Source: a bacterium (lineage in GTDB: Bacteria; Patescibacteriota; Andersenbacteria; UBA10190). Taken from it: DNA of 14,371 bases. The stretch is taken from positions 1-14,371 of the forward strand of contig NZCO01000046.1 in the NCBI GenBank assembly GCA_002686445.1. The letters are read 5' to 3'. Position numbers and translations under genes: made by a program. The notes beneath the pieces are model-generated. The model saw only the letters and a list, made by a program, of their open reading frames with translations, did not search any database and had not been told where the DNA came from. Position 1 is the first letter of the stretch. Each line of letters starts with the position of its first letter. Of the stretch, positions 5,802-12,867 are shown piece after piece.

Positions 5802-6344
5802 CTAGCCGCTACTATTGTCTTCGCCTACGGTGGGGGCAGGAGTTGGCGTTGGGGTTGCGGTTGGCTCGGGTGTTGGAGTAGCAGTTGGTACGGGGGTAGA
5901 TGTAGTCGTCGGCGAGGCGGACGGATCAGGAGACTCTTCACTATCTCCATTGGGCGCAGCAGACCGGTACGGAGCGACGTCTACGATAATATTCTTCTCT
6001 CGGTCATACAGGATAGCGCGACTAGAGGTGATGATAAGAAAGTTTCCATTACGAGCTTGGTTGAAAAATTCATTGGCCTCACGCAGCCGATCCACGTCCG
6101 TAATAGTAGCGACAGTCGGGGTCTCGTCTGTTGGCAATTGCATCAAAGTGCCTACTTGCGCTAGCACTTCCTGATTGAGCTCGGCACTATTTTGCTGGGT
6201 TGATCCTTCCTGGATTTGGGCTAGTTCAGCGGCTGTTTCTTCCAGTCGTGTCTCAGTCTCGCGCCTGCTTTGTTCCGACCGGTACAGCATAAAGGCTATG
6301 ACGACAAGCACTACTACAACACCGATTATTAATTTTCGGCTCAT
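5802..6344 (-). CDS. Membrane-anchored protein with LPTDExPTVATxTD-type core and Thr-Pro-rich tail
   Basis: This 180-residue protein has an N-terminal helix (about 5-20, LIIGVVVVLVVIAFML), a charged probable coiled coil (22-48), then a compact core near 60-127. The core holds QLPTDETPTVATITD (69-83), EFFNQARNGNFLIITSSRAILY (92-113) and NIIVDVAPY. I know similar cores from Patescibacteria genomes as uncharacterised proteins; no enzyme motif is seen. Residues 128-180 are low-complexity Ser/Thr/Pro (TPTPEPTATPTPTPAP) ending in an acidic tail, probably outside the cell. There is no Shine-Dalgarno before this ATG. A promoter and short frame upstream (6372-6407) are in the same reading frame and separated by one TAA, so the original start may have been 6407 (see findings). 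Downstream is a stem-loop at 5771-5793. Confidence 0.75.
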   Translation of the reverse strand: MSRKLIIGVVVVLVVIAFMLYRSEQSRRETETRLEETAAELAQIQEGSTQQNSAELNQEVLAQVGTLMQLPTDETPTVATITDVDRLREANEFFNQARNGNFLIITSSRAILYDREKNIIVDVAPYRSAAPNGDSEESPDPSASPTTTSTPVPTATPTPEPTATPTPTPAPTVGEDNSSG

Positions 6345-6371
6345 GCCCGATTTGGGCGCAGCTATGGATGT

Positions 6372-6407
6372 TTAGCTGGGTTTTGTTTCTGAGTTCTCTT
6401 TAGCCAT
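6372..6407 (-). pseudogene. Short in-frame ORF upstream of the anchored protein (possible broken N-terminus)
   Basis: ATG at 6407 opens MAKENSETKPS and ends at TAA (6374-6372). Reading on through the TAA in the same frame gives nine codons (TSIAAPKSG) and then the ATG at 6344. Joined, this would be a normal cytoplasmic tail ahead of a membrane helix. A TATACT box lies 6 nt before ATG 6407, the same spacing as at other genes here, which suggests 6407 is a real translation start. It could be a nonsense mutation with internal restart, a sequencing or assembly error, or a short upstream peptide. Confidence 0.5.
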
Positions 6408-6413
6408 CATCGC

Positions 6414-6442
6414 AGTATAGTAAGCGGCCTAGGTAAGGGCAA
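6414..6442 (-). promoter_or_regulatory. Promoter of the anchored-protein gene
   Basis: The minus strand carries TTGCCC (6442-6437), a 17-bp spacer and TATACT (6419-6414). The -10 lies 3 nt before an ATG at 6410 and 6 nt before the next one at 6407. Transcription would start on or near the second ATG. Confidence 0.6.
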
Positions 6443-6505
6443 GTCTCGGCTGGGGATGGATTATTGGGTGCCTAAAAACACTCCAAAGCGGTCGCTGCGA
6501 ATCAC

Positions 6506-6910
6506 CTATTCACCTTTATTGGTTGGGATATCGTTTCGCGTGTAGCCAGCCAGTATTTCGGTGACTATATCGTTAACTTCCTTAGGGTCTTGCTCGCTTT
6601 TGATGATGTAGCGAACTGCACCTTTGGACAGGGCCGCCTCGGCGTCTTTCTCACTGGCTAAGTTAGTGAGGACTACTACTGGAACATCCTTAGTGTCGTC
6701 TGTTCCCTTTAGCTTATCGAGTACTTCGAGACCATTCATTTTAGGCATCATAATATCGAGTAGCACCAGATCAGGCTTCATTTGTTTTATTTTCTTGATG
6801 CCGTCGGCTCCATTGTTGGCTGTTTCCACTTTATGACCCTCAAACGAAAAAGCCTTCTCGTACATGCGGATCATTATTGGATCATCTTCGATTAGGACTA
6901 GCTTAGCCAT
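6506..6910 (-). CDS. Single-domain response regulator (CheY-like receiver)
   Basis: This 134-residue protein is a complete receiver domain with no output domain. The acidic pocket is D9/D10 (LIEDDP), the phosphoacceptor is D52 (LLDIMMP), the switch Thr is T82 (VLTN) and the conserved Lys is K104 (IIKSEQ). It has Ser after the Lys where Pro is usual, a known variant. The last 15 residues (YTRNDIPTNKGE and before) are a polar tail. It lies 33 nt downstream of the histidine kinase on the same strand and is the last gene of the four-gene operon, so that kinase is the likely phosphodonor. With no DNA-binding domain, it must act by protein contact. The AT-rich spacer before it could hold a separate weak promoter, but none is clear. 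No clear terminator follows. Confidence 0.92.
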   Translation of the reverse strand: MAKLVLIEDDPIMIRMYEKAFSFEGHKVETANNGADGIKKIKQMKPDLVLLDIMMPKMNGLEVLDKLKGTDDTKDVPVVVLTNLASEKDAEAALSKGAVRYIIKSEQDPKEVNDIVTEILAGYTRNDIPTNKGE

Positions 6911-6943
6911 AAGGTTATTTAAAGTATTAGGTATAAAAACGAA

Positions 6944-8149
6944 TCAGGCAATCGGGAGTGTGAAGAAGAAGGTTGATCCTTCGCCGGGTGCTGACCGTTC
7001 AAGCTCGATAGTGCCACCCATCTGCTCGATGAGCAACTTTGAAATATACAAACCCAAGCCGGAACCCTTGGTGACGTCGCGCGATAGAGTGTCGGTACCG
7101 ACCTGTTGGAATTTCTGGAACAGCAGCGATTGGCTTTCTGGGGCAATACCGTGGCCGGTGTCAGTTACCGACACCTTGAATTGGCCGTTACGCTCAGCTG
7201 CGGTCACACTCACACCGCCCTGATCGGTGAACTTGATAGCGTTGCCAATCAGATTAAACAGCACTTGTTTGACACGGTTGGGATCAGCCTTGGCCAGAGG
7301 GAGGTTGGGTGATGTCTCAACTTCACAGTCGATGCCCTTGGCTTTGGTCTGACTCTTAATCTCATCGATCACGTCGTCGATCAGTTCTATAAGACTAAAT
7401 GATTCTATGTTGAAATCGACCCTTCCCTGCTCGAGCCCGGAGGCGCTGAGGAAATCGTTCACTAGCTCAATTAGGCGCACGCTCGAGGTATGCATATCAT
7501 CGATCATGTCAGCGATCTGGGGCTGGGCTTTTAAGACCTCGCCAAAGTACTGTTGAATGAGAGCGGCGTTACCACAGATGGCAGTGAGCGGTGTTCGGAG
7601 TTCGTGTGAGGCAACTGCAAAGAAATCATCTTTGGTGCGTTGCAACTGTGTAACCTCTCTAATATCTTCAAGGGTTGCGACTGTGCCAATTGCCGTCTCG
7701 GCAATTATCGGCGTTACCTGAACGCGGATAATAGCGCCACCGTGCTCTATTATATAGGGCTCACAGGCCTCCAGATCACGCCGGCACTGCTGGCTTTTCT
7801 CGCGCACGTTGAGCGTATCGTACAGCAAGGCTTCTAGTGATTGCTCACCGCGATTCGAAAACAGCTGACCAACCAGGTCGTTCATGTAAACGATATTATC
7901 CTCGTTATCGGACATTACTAGTCCCAGCGGCAAGTTATCGAGAGCCGTCATTAGCCGCATCCGCGCCTTGTGCGATTCATCAGTGCGCTGTTCTACCTCA
8001 GCCTCCATCTTTGCCTGGACCTGTTTTAATTCCTGCTCCAGCCGACGCTGGGTACGCTTTTTTTGCAGTATAACGGCGATGAGGACACCGATGGTGATGG
8101 CACTTAGAGCAACGACCAAACTACCGGCAATCAGTAGAACGCTCGTCAT
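6944..8149 (-). CDS. PAS-containing membrane histidine kinase
   Basis: This 401-residue sensor kinase has one N-terminal membrane helix (about 4-28), a charged coiled coil (30-62), a PAS domain (about 63-165, with NLPLGLVMSDNEDNIVYMN) and a HisKA/HATPase core. H box ASHELRTPLT with H182 as phosphoacceptor, N box NLIGNAIKFT (299-308), G1 DTGHGI (330-335), F box LFQKFQ (343-348) and G2 GSGLGLYISK (362-371) are all intact. There is no extracellular sensor domain of its own: its helix has only a few residues outside. The upstream gene encodes the extracellular sensor and stops five bases before this ATG, so the two are probably translated together and work as one split receptor (inference). The response regulator follows directly. 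No Shine-Dalgarno is seen. Confidence 0.93.
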   Translation of the reverse strand: MTSVLLIAGSLVVALSAITIGVLIAVILQKKRTQRRLEQELKQVQAKMEAEVEQRTDESHKARMRLMTALDNLPLGLVMSDNEDNIVYMNDLVGQLFSNRGEQSLEALLYDTLNVREKSQQCRRDLEACEPYIIEHGGAIIRVQVTPIIAETAIGTVATLEDIREVTQLQRTKDDFFAVASHELRTPLTAICGNAALIQQYFGEVLKAQPQIADMIDDMHTSSVRLIELVNDFLSASGLEQGRVDFNIESFSLIELIDDVIDEIKSQTKAKGIDCEVETSPNLPLAKADPNRVKQVLFNLIGNAIKFTDQGGVSVTAAERNGQFKVSVTDTGHGIAPESQSLLFQKFQQVGTDTLSRDVTKGSGLGLYISKLLIEQMGGTIELERSAPGEGSTFFFTLPIA

Positions 8150-8154
8150 GTGTT

Positions 8155-9765
8155 TTAGCGGACCTGGTAAGAAATGTAACGGGCGATCAGGTATGAAGGA
8201 ATAATCGATAACACCATTAACAGGGCGGCGACGAAAAAGGTGAGCTCAACCGATCGGTTGGCGGTTTTAAGCACCGTCAGCTGCGGACGGCCCACAAACA
8301 ACATACCAACGGTCTGTCCAGTTACGTCTTTGAGCGGTAGATAGGCCGCAAAATACGGGGTGTTAAATAGTTCCACCGCACCACTATAGTTGTTGCCTTG
8401 CTCCAACACTTGCGCAACTACTGTTGGGTCCTCTTCAGTCACACCTACCCAGCGCGACCTATTATCAGCTGCCACCAGAGTGGTTGCCGACAGGACATTT
8501 CCCCCGTAGATGGCGGCCTCTAGGCCGGTGGTACGCTTTAATCCATCAACAAATGCGTTGTCGACGACCGTCCCCGTTAGTACCGTACCGATCGTTCGCC
8601 CGGCGTGCTTGATTGGTGTGGCTGACTGGATAGTAACGCGCGGTGACAGGGGTCCATCTTGTACTACTACGGACGAGGTGGCTTCTTCGTTGAGAGCTCG
8701 CTTCACTGTTGGGTCCTCGGACAATGAATCACCTATCCGTTCAGTGTCTTCGCCTCGCGCTAACACCTGCCCATCAATCCCTGTGATAACTAGAAAGCGC
8801 CGTTGTTTGGTTAGTAGTAAGGATTGCGCGAGTTTGGCTAGCTCGTCAATATCCTCGGCGACAACAGCGGTTTGTACTTGTTGATTCTGCGCCACTACTT
8901 CGGCATCAGATAGAGTTGCGTCTTTTAGACTATCTAGCGTGTAATCTAGCACCTTAGCGTCAGTATCTAGACGTGCCAGCGCTTCCGCTTGTAGACTACG
9001 CAATAGCAGACCGGTAAACACCGTGGTTGTGATCATGAAGACGGCCAATACGGTAGTGGTGAGAATAATAAAGATTTGTGAGTCGAAGCGCTTTAATAGG
9101 TAGCGCCACACCCAGCGGCCAAGCACTACTGCGGCGATCAGCAGGGCGGCGTGCTCTAGTAGCCACAAGGGGCCAAATGGTGCGACGAGCTGATGGATAC
9201 TGACGTTGCTAGTGTTACGCAGTAAACGAGCTAGGGCGGCCAGGTCCGCGAAGGCAATGATAAAGAACCCGATGGCAATTGGCTTTAGATGTCGTTCCAT
9301 TCCGCGGGTGGCCCGGCGCCAGTAGAGCCAGGCGACGGCGCCCGCTAGAAATGGAAATGCCAGACCCCAGGGGGCGCCGGTGCCAAAGGCTGCGACTGCG
9401 CTTAATTTTTGGTCTGATCGCTCATTAAAACCAGCGTATTTTTTGGTTGGGGCCTGCTGCAGCGGCTTGGCTAGCAGTCCTGTGAGTAGTAGGCCATAGC
9501 CCAGCAAACGTGTGATGACCAATAGCCAAGAGGTAATTTGGCCGCTGGCAAGCGCTGTCTCAACGGTGACTGACTCAACCAGCCTGGCTTGCAGAACGTA
9601 TGAGGCGGCGATTAATAGTAAGCCGATCAGGCGGGGCACTTCCTTCCATTGTCGTTCCTTAAACCAGGCATCGTAGTACAACCACCAAATGGCGAATATC
9701 ACTAACGCCACCAGGAAGCTAACGGCGAAGTGTACGTTGGCGAGGAAAAATTGATTAATCATCAT
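8155..9765 (-). CDS. Multi-pass membrane sensor with extracellular Cache-type domain, no kinase
   Basis: This 536-residue protein starts with about six helices (near 11-30, 44-60, 78-99, 130-149, 163-182, 201-221). A further helix (229-255) leads into a large extracellular region (about 256-505), followed by a final helix (508-528). The extracellular part has features of double Cache sensors: a long first helix, FLVITGIDGQVLARGED (324-340), an IGDSLSEDPTVKRAL segment, and the closing PYFAAYLPLKDVTGQTVGMLFVG (470-492). The protein ends ARYISYQVR right after the last helix, just where a HAMP domain would begin. With no HAMP, kinase or methyl-accepting part it cannot signal alone; the next gene supplies the kinase. 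Its ATG overlaps the TGA of the upstream gene (ATGA), which points to translational coupling. No ligand can be named from the sequence. Confidence 0.8.
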   Translation of the reverse strand: MMINQFFLANVHFAVSFLVALVIFAIWWLYYDAWFKERQWKEVPRLIGLLLIAASYVLQARLVESVTVETALASGQITSWLLVITRLLGYGLLLTGLLAKPLQQAPTKKYAGFNERSDQKLSAVAAFGTGAPWGLAFPFLAGAVAWLYWRRATRGMERHLKPIAIGFFIIAFADLAALARLLRNTSNVSIHQLVAPFGPLWLLEHAALLIAAVVLGRWVWRYLLKRFDSQIFIILTTTVLAVFMITTTVFTGLLLRSLQAEALARLDTDAKVLDYTLDSLKDATLSDAEVVAQNQQVQTAVVAEDIDELAKLAQSLLLTKQRRFLVITGIDGQVLARGEDTERIGDSLSEDPTVKRALNEEATSSVVVQDGPLSPRVTIQSATPIKHAGRTIGTVLTGTVVDNAFVDGLKRTTGLEAAIYGGNVLSATTLVAADNRSRWVGVTEEDPTVVAQVLEQGNNYSGAVELFNTPYFAAYLPLKDVTGQTVGMLFVGRPQLTVLKTANRSVELTFFVAALLMVLSIIPSYLIARYISYQVR

Positions 9766-11987
9766 TCGTTATTATCGACTGAATTACTCAAAGCCCGCAG
9801 TTGATCAAATCCTAACACACCGGTTGATATTCTTTGTAGCCTTCCGCTGGCGTCAATGAGAGCGTGGCTTGGTAAATGGGCCGTTGGTAGCGCTTCTAGA
9901 ATTTGGCCCTTGGGATCAGCCACCAGCGGCGTGGTGTAACCGCCGCGTCGAGCGAACAGCTCTGTCGCCGCGTCCGAATCGTGCACCATGATGCCAATTA
10001 GCTGAACATCGTCGCCGACTTGGTTGCCGAGCTGATCAAGTGTCGTTAGTTGCTCGGTCGTCGCCGGTGACCAGCTAGCCAGAAAGCTCACGATGGCCGG
10101 CCCGGTCACTAGTTGGCTTAGCTCCGGCAATTCCTGACCAATTAGCTCAGCCGGTATGCTGGCGGGGATAGTCGCCGGTAGTGGGGCTGGTGCGATAGTA
10201 GCGGTTGACTGACGGAAGCTCGGCAGCAGCCGACGCTCCAAACTGAGATTGGTGGTGATAGGAGAGCTGGTGGTAAGTGAGAAGATATCACTTTTGAGTC
10301 GTCGATGACCGCTGGCATCAACCTGTAGGTAGTAGCGGCCGGGAGGTAGCATGAGGTGATAATTACCCTGCTCGTCAGTCGTCTGTGGGTTAATGATCCC
10401 GAATGGCTTACCGTCCCAGATAACGAATGATTGGGTGATCGGGTTGAAGGAATACACCGTTAGCTGCGCGCCTGGTAGTCCCTGATTGTTGTGATCAAGG
10501 ACTAAGCCAGGTTGGTGCACAATGATATTGTTGAGTGAGCGGGTAGTTTCATTGTCGGCCCCGTCGCGCGCTCTGGCGGTCAGCGGGGTAATACCTGGCT
10601 TATCAAAGCTAACCACCCCTGACCACAATCCTGTCGCTTGATTTTGGGCTAATGAGAATACTTGGTCACCAGCTAGCAAGTCGACGGAAGTCGCACCACC
10701 AATCGTCGAGAGAACAACTTTGTGGTTCAAGCCAACGATGGTTGGGATCAACCCTTGCTGATTGGGCGTCAGTATCTGTGGGCCATGGGCGTAAAGCGCT
10801 AGGCCGACTTGCGGCGGAAGTTGATCGATGACGAGCGTATAAGTGACCGAAGTCCCGACGTTGGAACTGCTGTCAAAGGCGCGTATTCGAATGGGGTAGT
10901 CTCCATCGGCGTTGATTCGGGGACGAAAGGAAAAGGTGGTTGCTGTGGCACCTGTAGACGTAATTGAGTCCACTCGCTGCCAATTACGACCACCGTCGAT
11001 CGAGTAGTGGATATTGGCTATACCACCTGCATCTCTGGCCCATCCGGTCAGCGTTGGTGTTTGTCCGTACGGCCGCGACAAATTGCTTATCAGCGACACT
11101 GTGGGCAACTCCGTATCGGTTGGTGGAGTGACGGTTGGTGTCGGCGTTGGTGTGGGGGTAGTGGTAACCACGGTTGTTTCTGATTCTTCAGACGAACTAC
11201 CGCTAGATGATTCTCCTGATGAGGATGTAGCTTCTGGTGTCGGTGTTGGTGTGCTACTAGCAGTGGCTGTAGTTTGAAACGTGTTGTCCCCTGTGACACT
11301 ACTATTACTGGCTTCATCAACACTCGTTACCTGGTAGTGGTATGTCGTTCCTGCATCCAAGCCAGTTAATTCTAATGAATGAGCTGTCACGTACGCACTG
11401 TCTGTTACGGTGCTACCGTAGCTGGTCGTTGTTCCGTAATCCGTCATTGAATCCGCGTCCTCATCCGTGGTCCAGGTAATAGTCGCGCCAGACGAAGTGA
11501 TACTGGTAGCTGTCACATCAGAGATAACCGGTGCGTTACCATCATCCGAAATCGTTACTGTAGGATTGCCGCTGCAAGTGAATGGATCTGCTCCCCCGTT
11601 GTCATCTGAGGTTTCTACCGTCCAGGCCGCATTTACCACCTGCGTATTGCCAGTCTGGACAGTCAGTCTGAAATCAACGCTGTTGCCCGGCTCTATCGAA
11701 TCATTCGAGAAGACCACTTCTGTGGGTGAATTAATTGACCTAGGCCACCCCGGGGCTGAGGCTTGGGTGATCTCAAATTGCTCAGACGTTGATATGATCC
11801 GTATCCACACAATGTCCGCAGAGTCGGTGTTGTTAACCGTAAAGTCTAGATTATCCGAGCTATTCGTGTTGATCCGCGTTGGTGTGACCGAGGTGCTACA
11901 CGAGGTTATAGCCGCTAAGCTGACTTGTTGCCATAGTCCAGCCAGGCTGATCAAGCCAATCAGGAAAACTATGCCCATTCGTTTCAT
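9762..11987 (-). CDS. Secreted FN3/Ig-like protein with a cysteine-less thioredoxin-fold C-terminus
   Basis: This 741-residue exported protein has a signal peptide (MKRMGIVFLIGLISLAG, to about residue 25), a beta-rich N-terminal domain with two cysteines (C30, C138), and an FN3 domain (about 152-240, with TITWTTDEDADSMTDYG and TTYHYQVTSVD). A Thr/Ser/Pro linker (241-292) is followed by Ig-like segments (about 294-490) and a carboxypeptidase-regulatory-like fold (494-585, TTDEQGNYHLMLPPGRYYLQVDASG). The last 130 residues resemble TlpA/AhpC-type thioredoxin folds: VSFLASWSPATTEQL (633-647), a beta strand LIGIMVHD (663-670), and LPSHALID (705-712) with the cis-Pro. Where TlpA has WCxxC, this has W639-S-P-A-T643, so no disulfide chemistry is possible at that site. 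It is the first gene of the operon, and the sensor starts within its stop codon. It may bind a ligand, the wall or the sensor; that is inference. Confidence 0.85.
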   Translation of the reverse strand: MKRMGIVFLIGLISLAGLWQQVSLAAITSCSTSVTPTRINTNSSDNLDFTVNNTDSADIVWIRIISTSEQFEITQASAPGWPRSINSPTEVVFSNDSIEPGNSVDFRLTVQTGNTQVVNAAWTVETSDDNGGADPFTCSGNPTVTISDDGNAPVISDVTATSITSSGATITWTTDEDADSMTDYGTTTSYGSTVTDSAYVTAHSLELTGLDAGTTYHYQVTSVDEASNSSVTGDNTFQTTATASSTPTPTPEATSSSGESSSGSSSEESETTVVTTTPTPTPTPTVTPPTDTELPTVSLISNLSRPYGQTPTLTGWARDAGGIANIHYSIDGGRNWQRVDSITSTGATATTFSFRPRINADGDYPIRIRAFDSSSNVGTSVTYTLVIDQLPPQVGLALYAHGPQILTPNQQGLIPTIVGLNHKVVLSTIGGATSVDLLAGDQVFSLAQNQATGLWSGVVSFDKPGITPLTARARDGADNETTRSLNNIIVHQPGLVLDHNNQGLPGAQLTVYSFNPITQSFVIWDGKPFGIINPQTTDEQGNYHLMLPPGRYYLQVDASGHRRLKSDIFSLTTSSPITTNLSLERRLLPSFRQSTATIAPAPLPATIPASIPAELIGQELPELSQLVTGPAIVSFLASWSPATTEQLTTLDQLGNQVGDDVQLIGIMVHDSDAATELFARRGGYTTPLVADPKGQILEALPTAHLPSHALIDASGRLQRISTGVLGFDQLRALSNSVDNNE

Positions 11988-11993
11988 CTTTTC

Positions 11994-12002
11994 ATTCTAG
12001 CA
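11994..12002 (-). promoter_or_regulatory. Extended -10 promoter of the sensor operon
   Basis: The minus strand reads TGCTAGAAT (12002-11994), an extended -10, then GAAAAG and the ATG at 11987. The 6-nt gap places the start of transcription at the start codon. The -35 region is poor. This is the only convincing promoter for the four genes down to 6506. Confidence 0.6.
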
Positions 12003-12011
12003 CGTTACAGC

Positions 12012-12017
12012 TACACT
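12012..12017 (+). promoter_or_regulatory. -10 box of the nuclease-fold gene
   Basis: TACACT lies 7 nt before the ATG at 12025. TTTTCA at 11989-11994 (17-bp spacer) is a 4/6 match to the -35 and overlaps the -10 of the opposite promoter. The transcript would be leaderless or nearly so. Confidence 0.5.
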
Positions 12018-12024
12018 CCGCTCT

Positions 12025-12660
12025 ATGCGCTATCTTGTATCTTTCGTGCTCGTCGGACTAGTTTCTTTTGTTGCTGGGGCTTATTGGCAGTCGAGTCGTG
12101 CCACCGAGCTAGTGCCTGCGCCAAGCGTGGCGCCGCAGCCGCCAGCGCAGTTGAACGTCGTCACGGGCGCGATCGATGGCATCACTATCGAAGTTACTGG
12201 TGGTCAACGGGTGCGCTACCTTGGCACCCGCACACCGTCTCCCTCCCACTGTTTTGGGGTGCAATCACTAACAGCCAACCGAGAACTAATTGGTCAGAAG
12301 GTGCGTTTGGAGGCGGATCCGCTCATTGATCAAGCTAGTGATGGTGCTTGGATTCGTTATGTATGGCTCATTCCAGACGAAGCGGCAGAGTCAGAGGAAA
12401 CAGACCCCGCCGAAACCGAGTCAGAGGAAGCTGATCCAGACACAATACTAGTTAATGAAAAAATTATAGAAAATGGCTGGGGATTTCTCCATGCTTCAGC
12501 GGAAATGCTGTATGGCACACGGATGCAAGCCGCAGGTAAATATGCGGCCGCTACCAACAAGGGATTATGGAGCCAGTGTGAAGTGGCGAAAGATGAGGCA
12601 ACGGGACTACTAATGACGCAAGAGCTTGTACCATCAGACGACACAGAACCGATTAAGTAA
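12025..12660 (+). CDS. Exported staphylococcal-nuclease-fold protein, probably catalytically inactive
   Basis: This 211-residue protein has an N-terminal signal or anchor (1-20, VSFVLVGLVSFVAGAY), a Pro/Ala-rich linker (27-43) and an SNase-like OB fold (about 45-185). Recognisable parts are GAIDGITIEV, RVRYLG, CFGVQSLTANRELIGQKVRLE (76-96), RYVWL (111-115), ILVNEKIIENGWGFL (141-155) and GLWSQC at the end. Compared with active family members, the Arg after the first strand is kept (R64), but DTPE is RTPS here (catalytic Glu replaced by S72) and YGR is DGA (catalytic Arg replaced by A108). The metal-site Asp of DGDTI is Ile. An acidic insert (117-140) lies beside the active-site face. It is probably a binding or structural variant. 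It is divergent from the sensor operon with 37 bp between starts. A long GC-rich palindromic region follows it. Confidence 0.75.
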   Translation: MRYLVSFVLVGLVSFVAGAYWQSSRATELVPAPSVAPQPPAQLNVVTGAIDGITIEVTGGQRVRYLGTRTPSPSHCFGVQSLTANRELIGQKVRLEADPLIDQASDGAWIRYVWLIPDEAAESEETDPAETESEEADPDTILVNEKIIENGWGFLHASAEMLYGTRMQAAGKYAAATNKGLWSQCEVAKDEATGLLMTQELVPSDDTEPIK

Positions 12661-12716
12661 GTAGATTATGGCGGGCAGAAGCGTGTCTCTGGGGGCAGCA
12701 GCAGAAGGCTTGACAC

Positions 12717-12748
12717 CAGTGTCTACTCATTGCATAGGCAGTGTCTAC
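12717..12748. repeat. 10-bp direct repeat CAGTGTCTAC
   Basis: CAGTGTCTAC occurs at 12717-12726 and again at 12739-12748, a period of 22 bp (about two helical turns). The first copy also forms GACAC-CA-GTGTC (12712-12723), and TTGACA lies at 12710-12715. It could be a protein site, but no gene start follows on the plus strand. Confidence 0.45.
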
Positions 12749-12789
12749 ACACCCTCACTGTATTTCTGCTCTATTGGGAGCTGGGAATA

Positions 12790-12822
12790 CCCCGCGGTCC
12801 GCCAGCTGGCGGAGCCGCGGGG
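12790..12822. repeat. GC-rich hairpin, copy 1
   Basis: CCCCGCGG (12790-12797) pairs with CCGCGGGG (12815-12822), and inside it TCCGCCAG (12798-12805) pairs with CTGGCGGA (12806-12813), leaving one bulged G at 12814. No T-run follows. The left arm with its flank, 12786-12803, is repeated with two changes at 12900-12917. Confidence 0.85.
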
Positions 12823-12867
12823 ATGAGAGGCTTTCGAAAACGTTGCGGCGGCGGCCGCCACTTTGCC

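Noticed and set aside
5697..6174. Plus-strand open frames of 155 and 119 codons rich in Gly/Val/Trp
   Set aside because: They are antisense to the Thr-Pro tail and core of the anchored protein; the Gly/Val repeats are what the reverse strand of Thr-Pro codons gives.
6420..6505. Intrinsic terminator after the response regulator
   Set aside because: A run of five T residues exists on the minus strand (GTGTTTTTAGG), but only a 3-4 bp stem precedes it, too weak to call.
11125..11270. Repeated GGTGTCGG-type units suggestive of a tandem repeat or CRISPR array
   Set aside because: They are in-frame Thr-Pro codons of a protein linker; there are no uniform repeats with unique spacers.
11467..12000. 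177-codon plus-strand open frame
   Set aside because: It lies wholly antisense to the N-terminal domains and signal peptide of the secreted protein, whose domain matches are clear. Its own translation has no recognisable domain.
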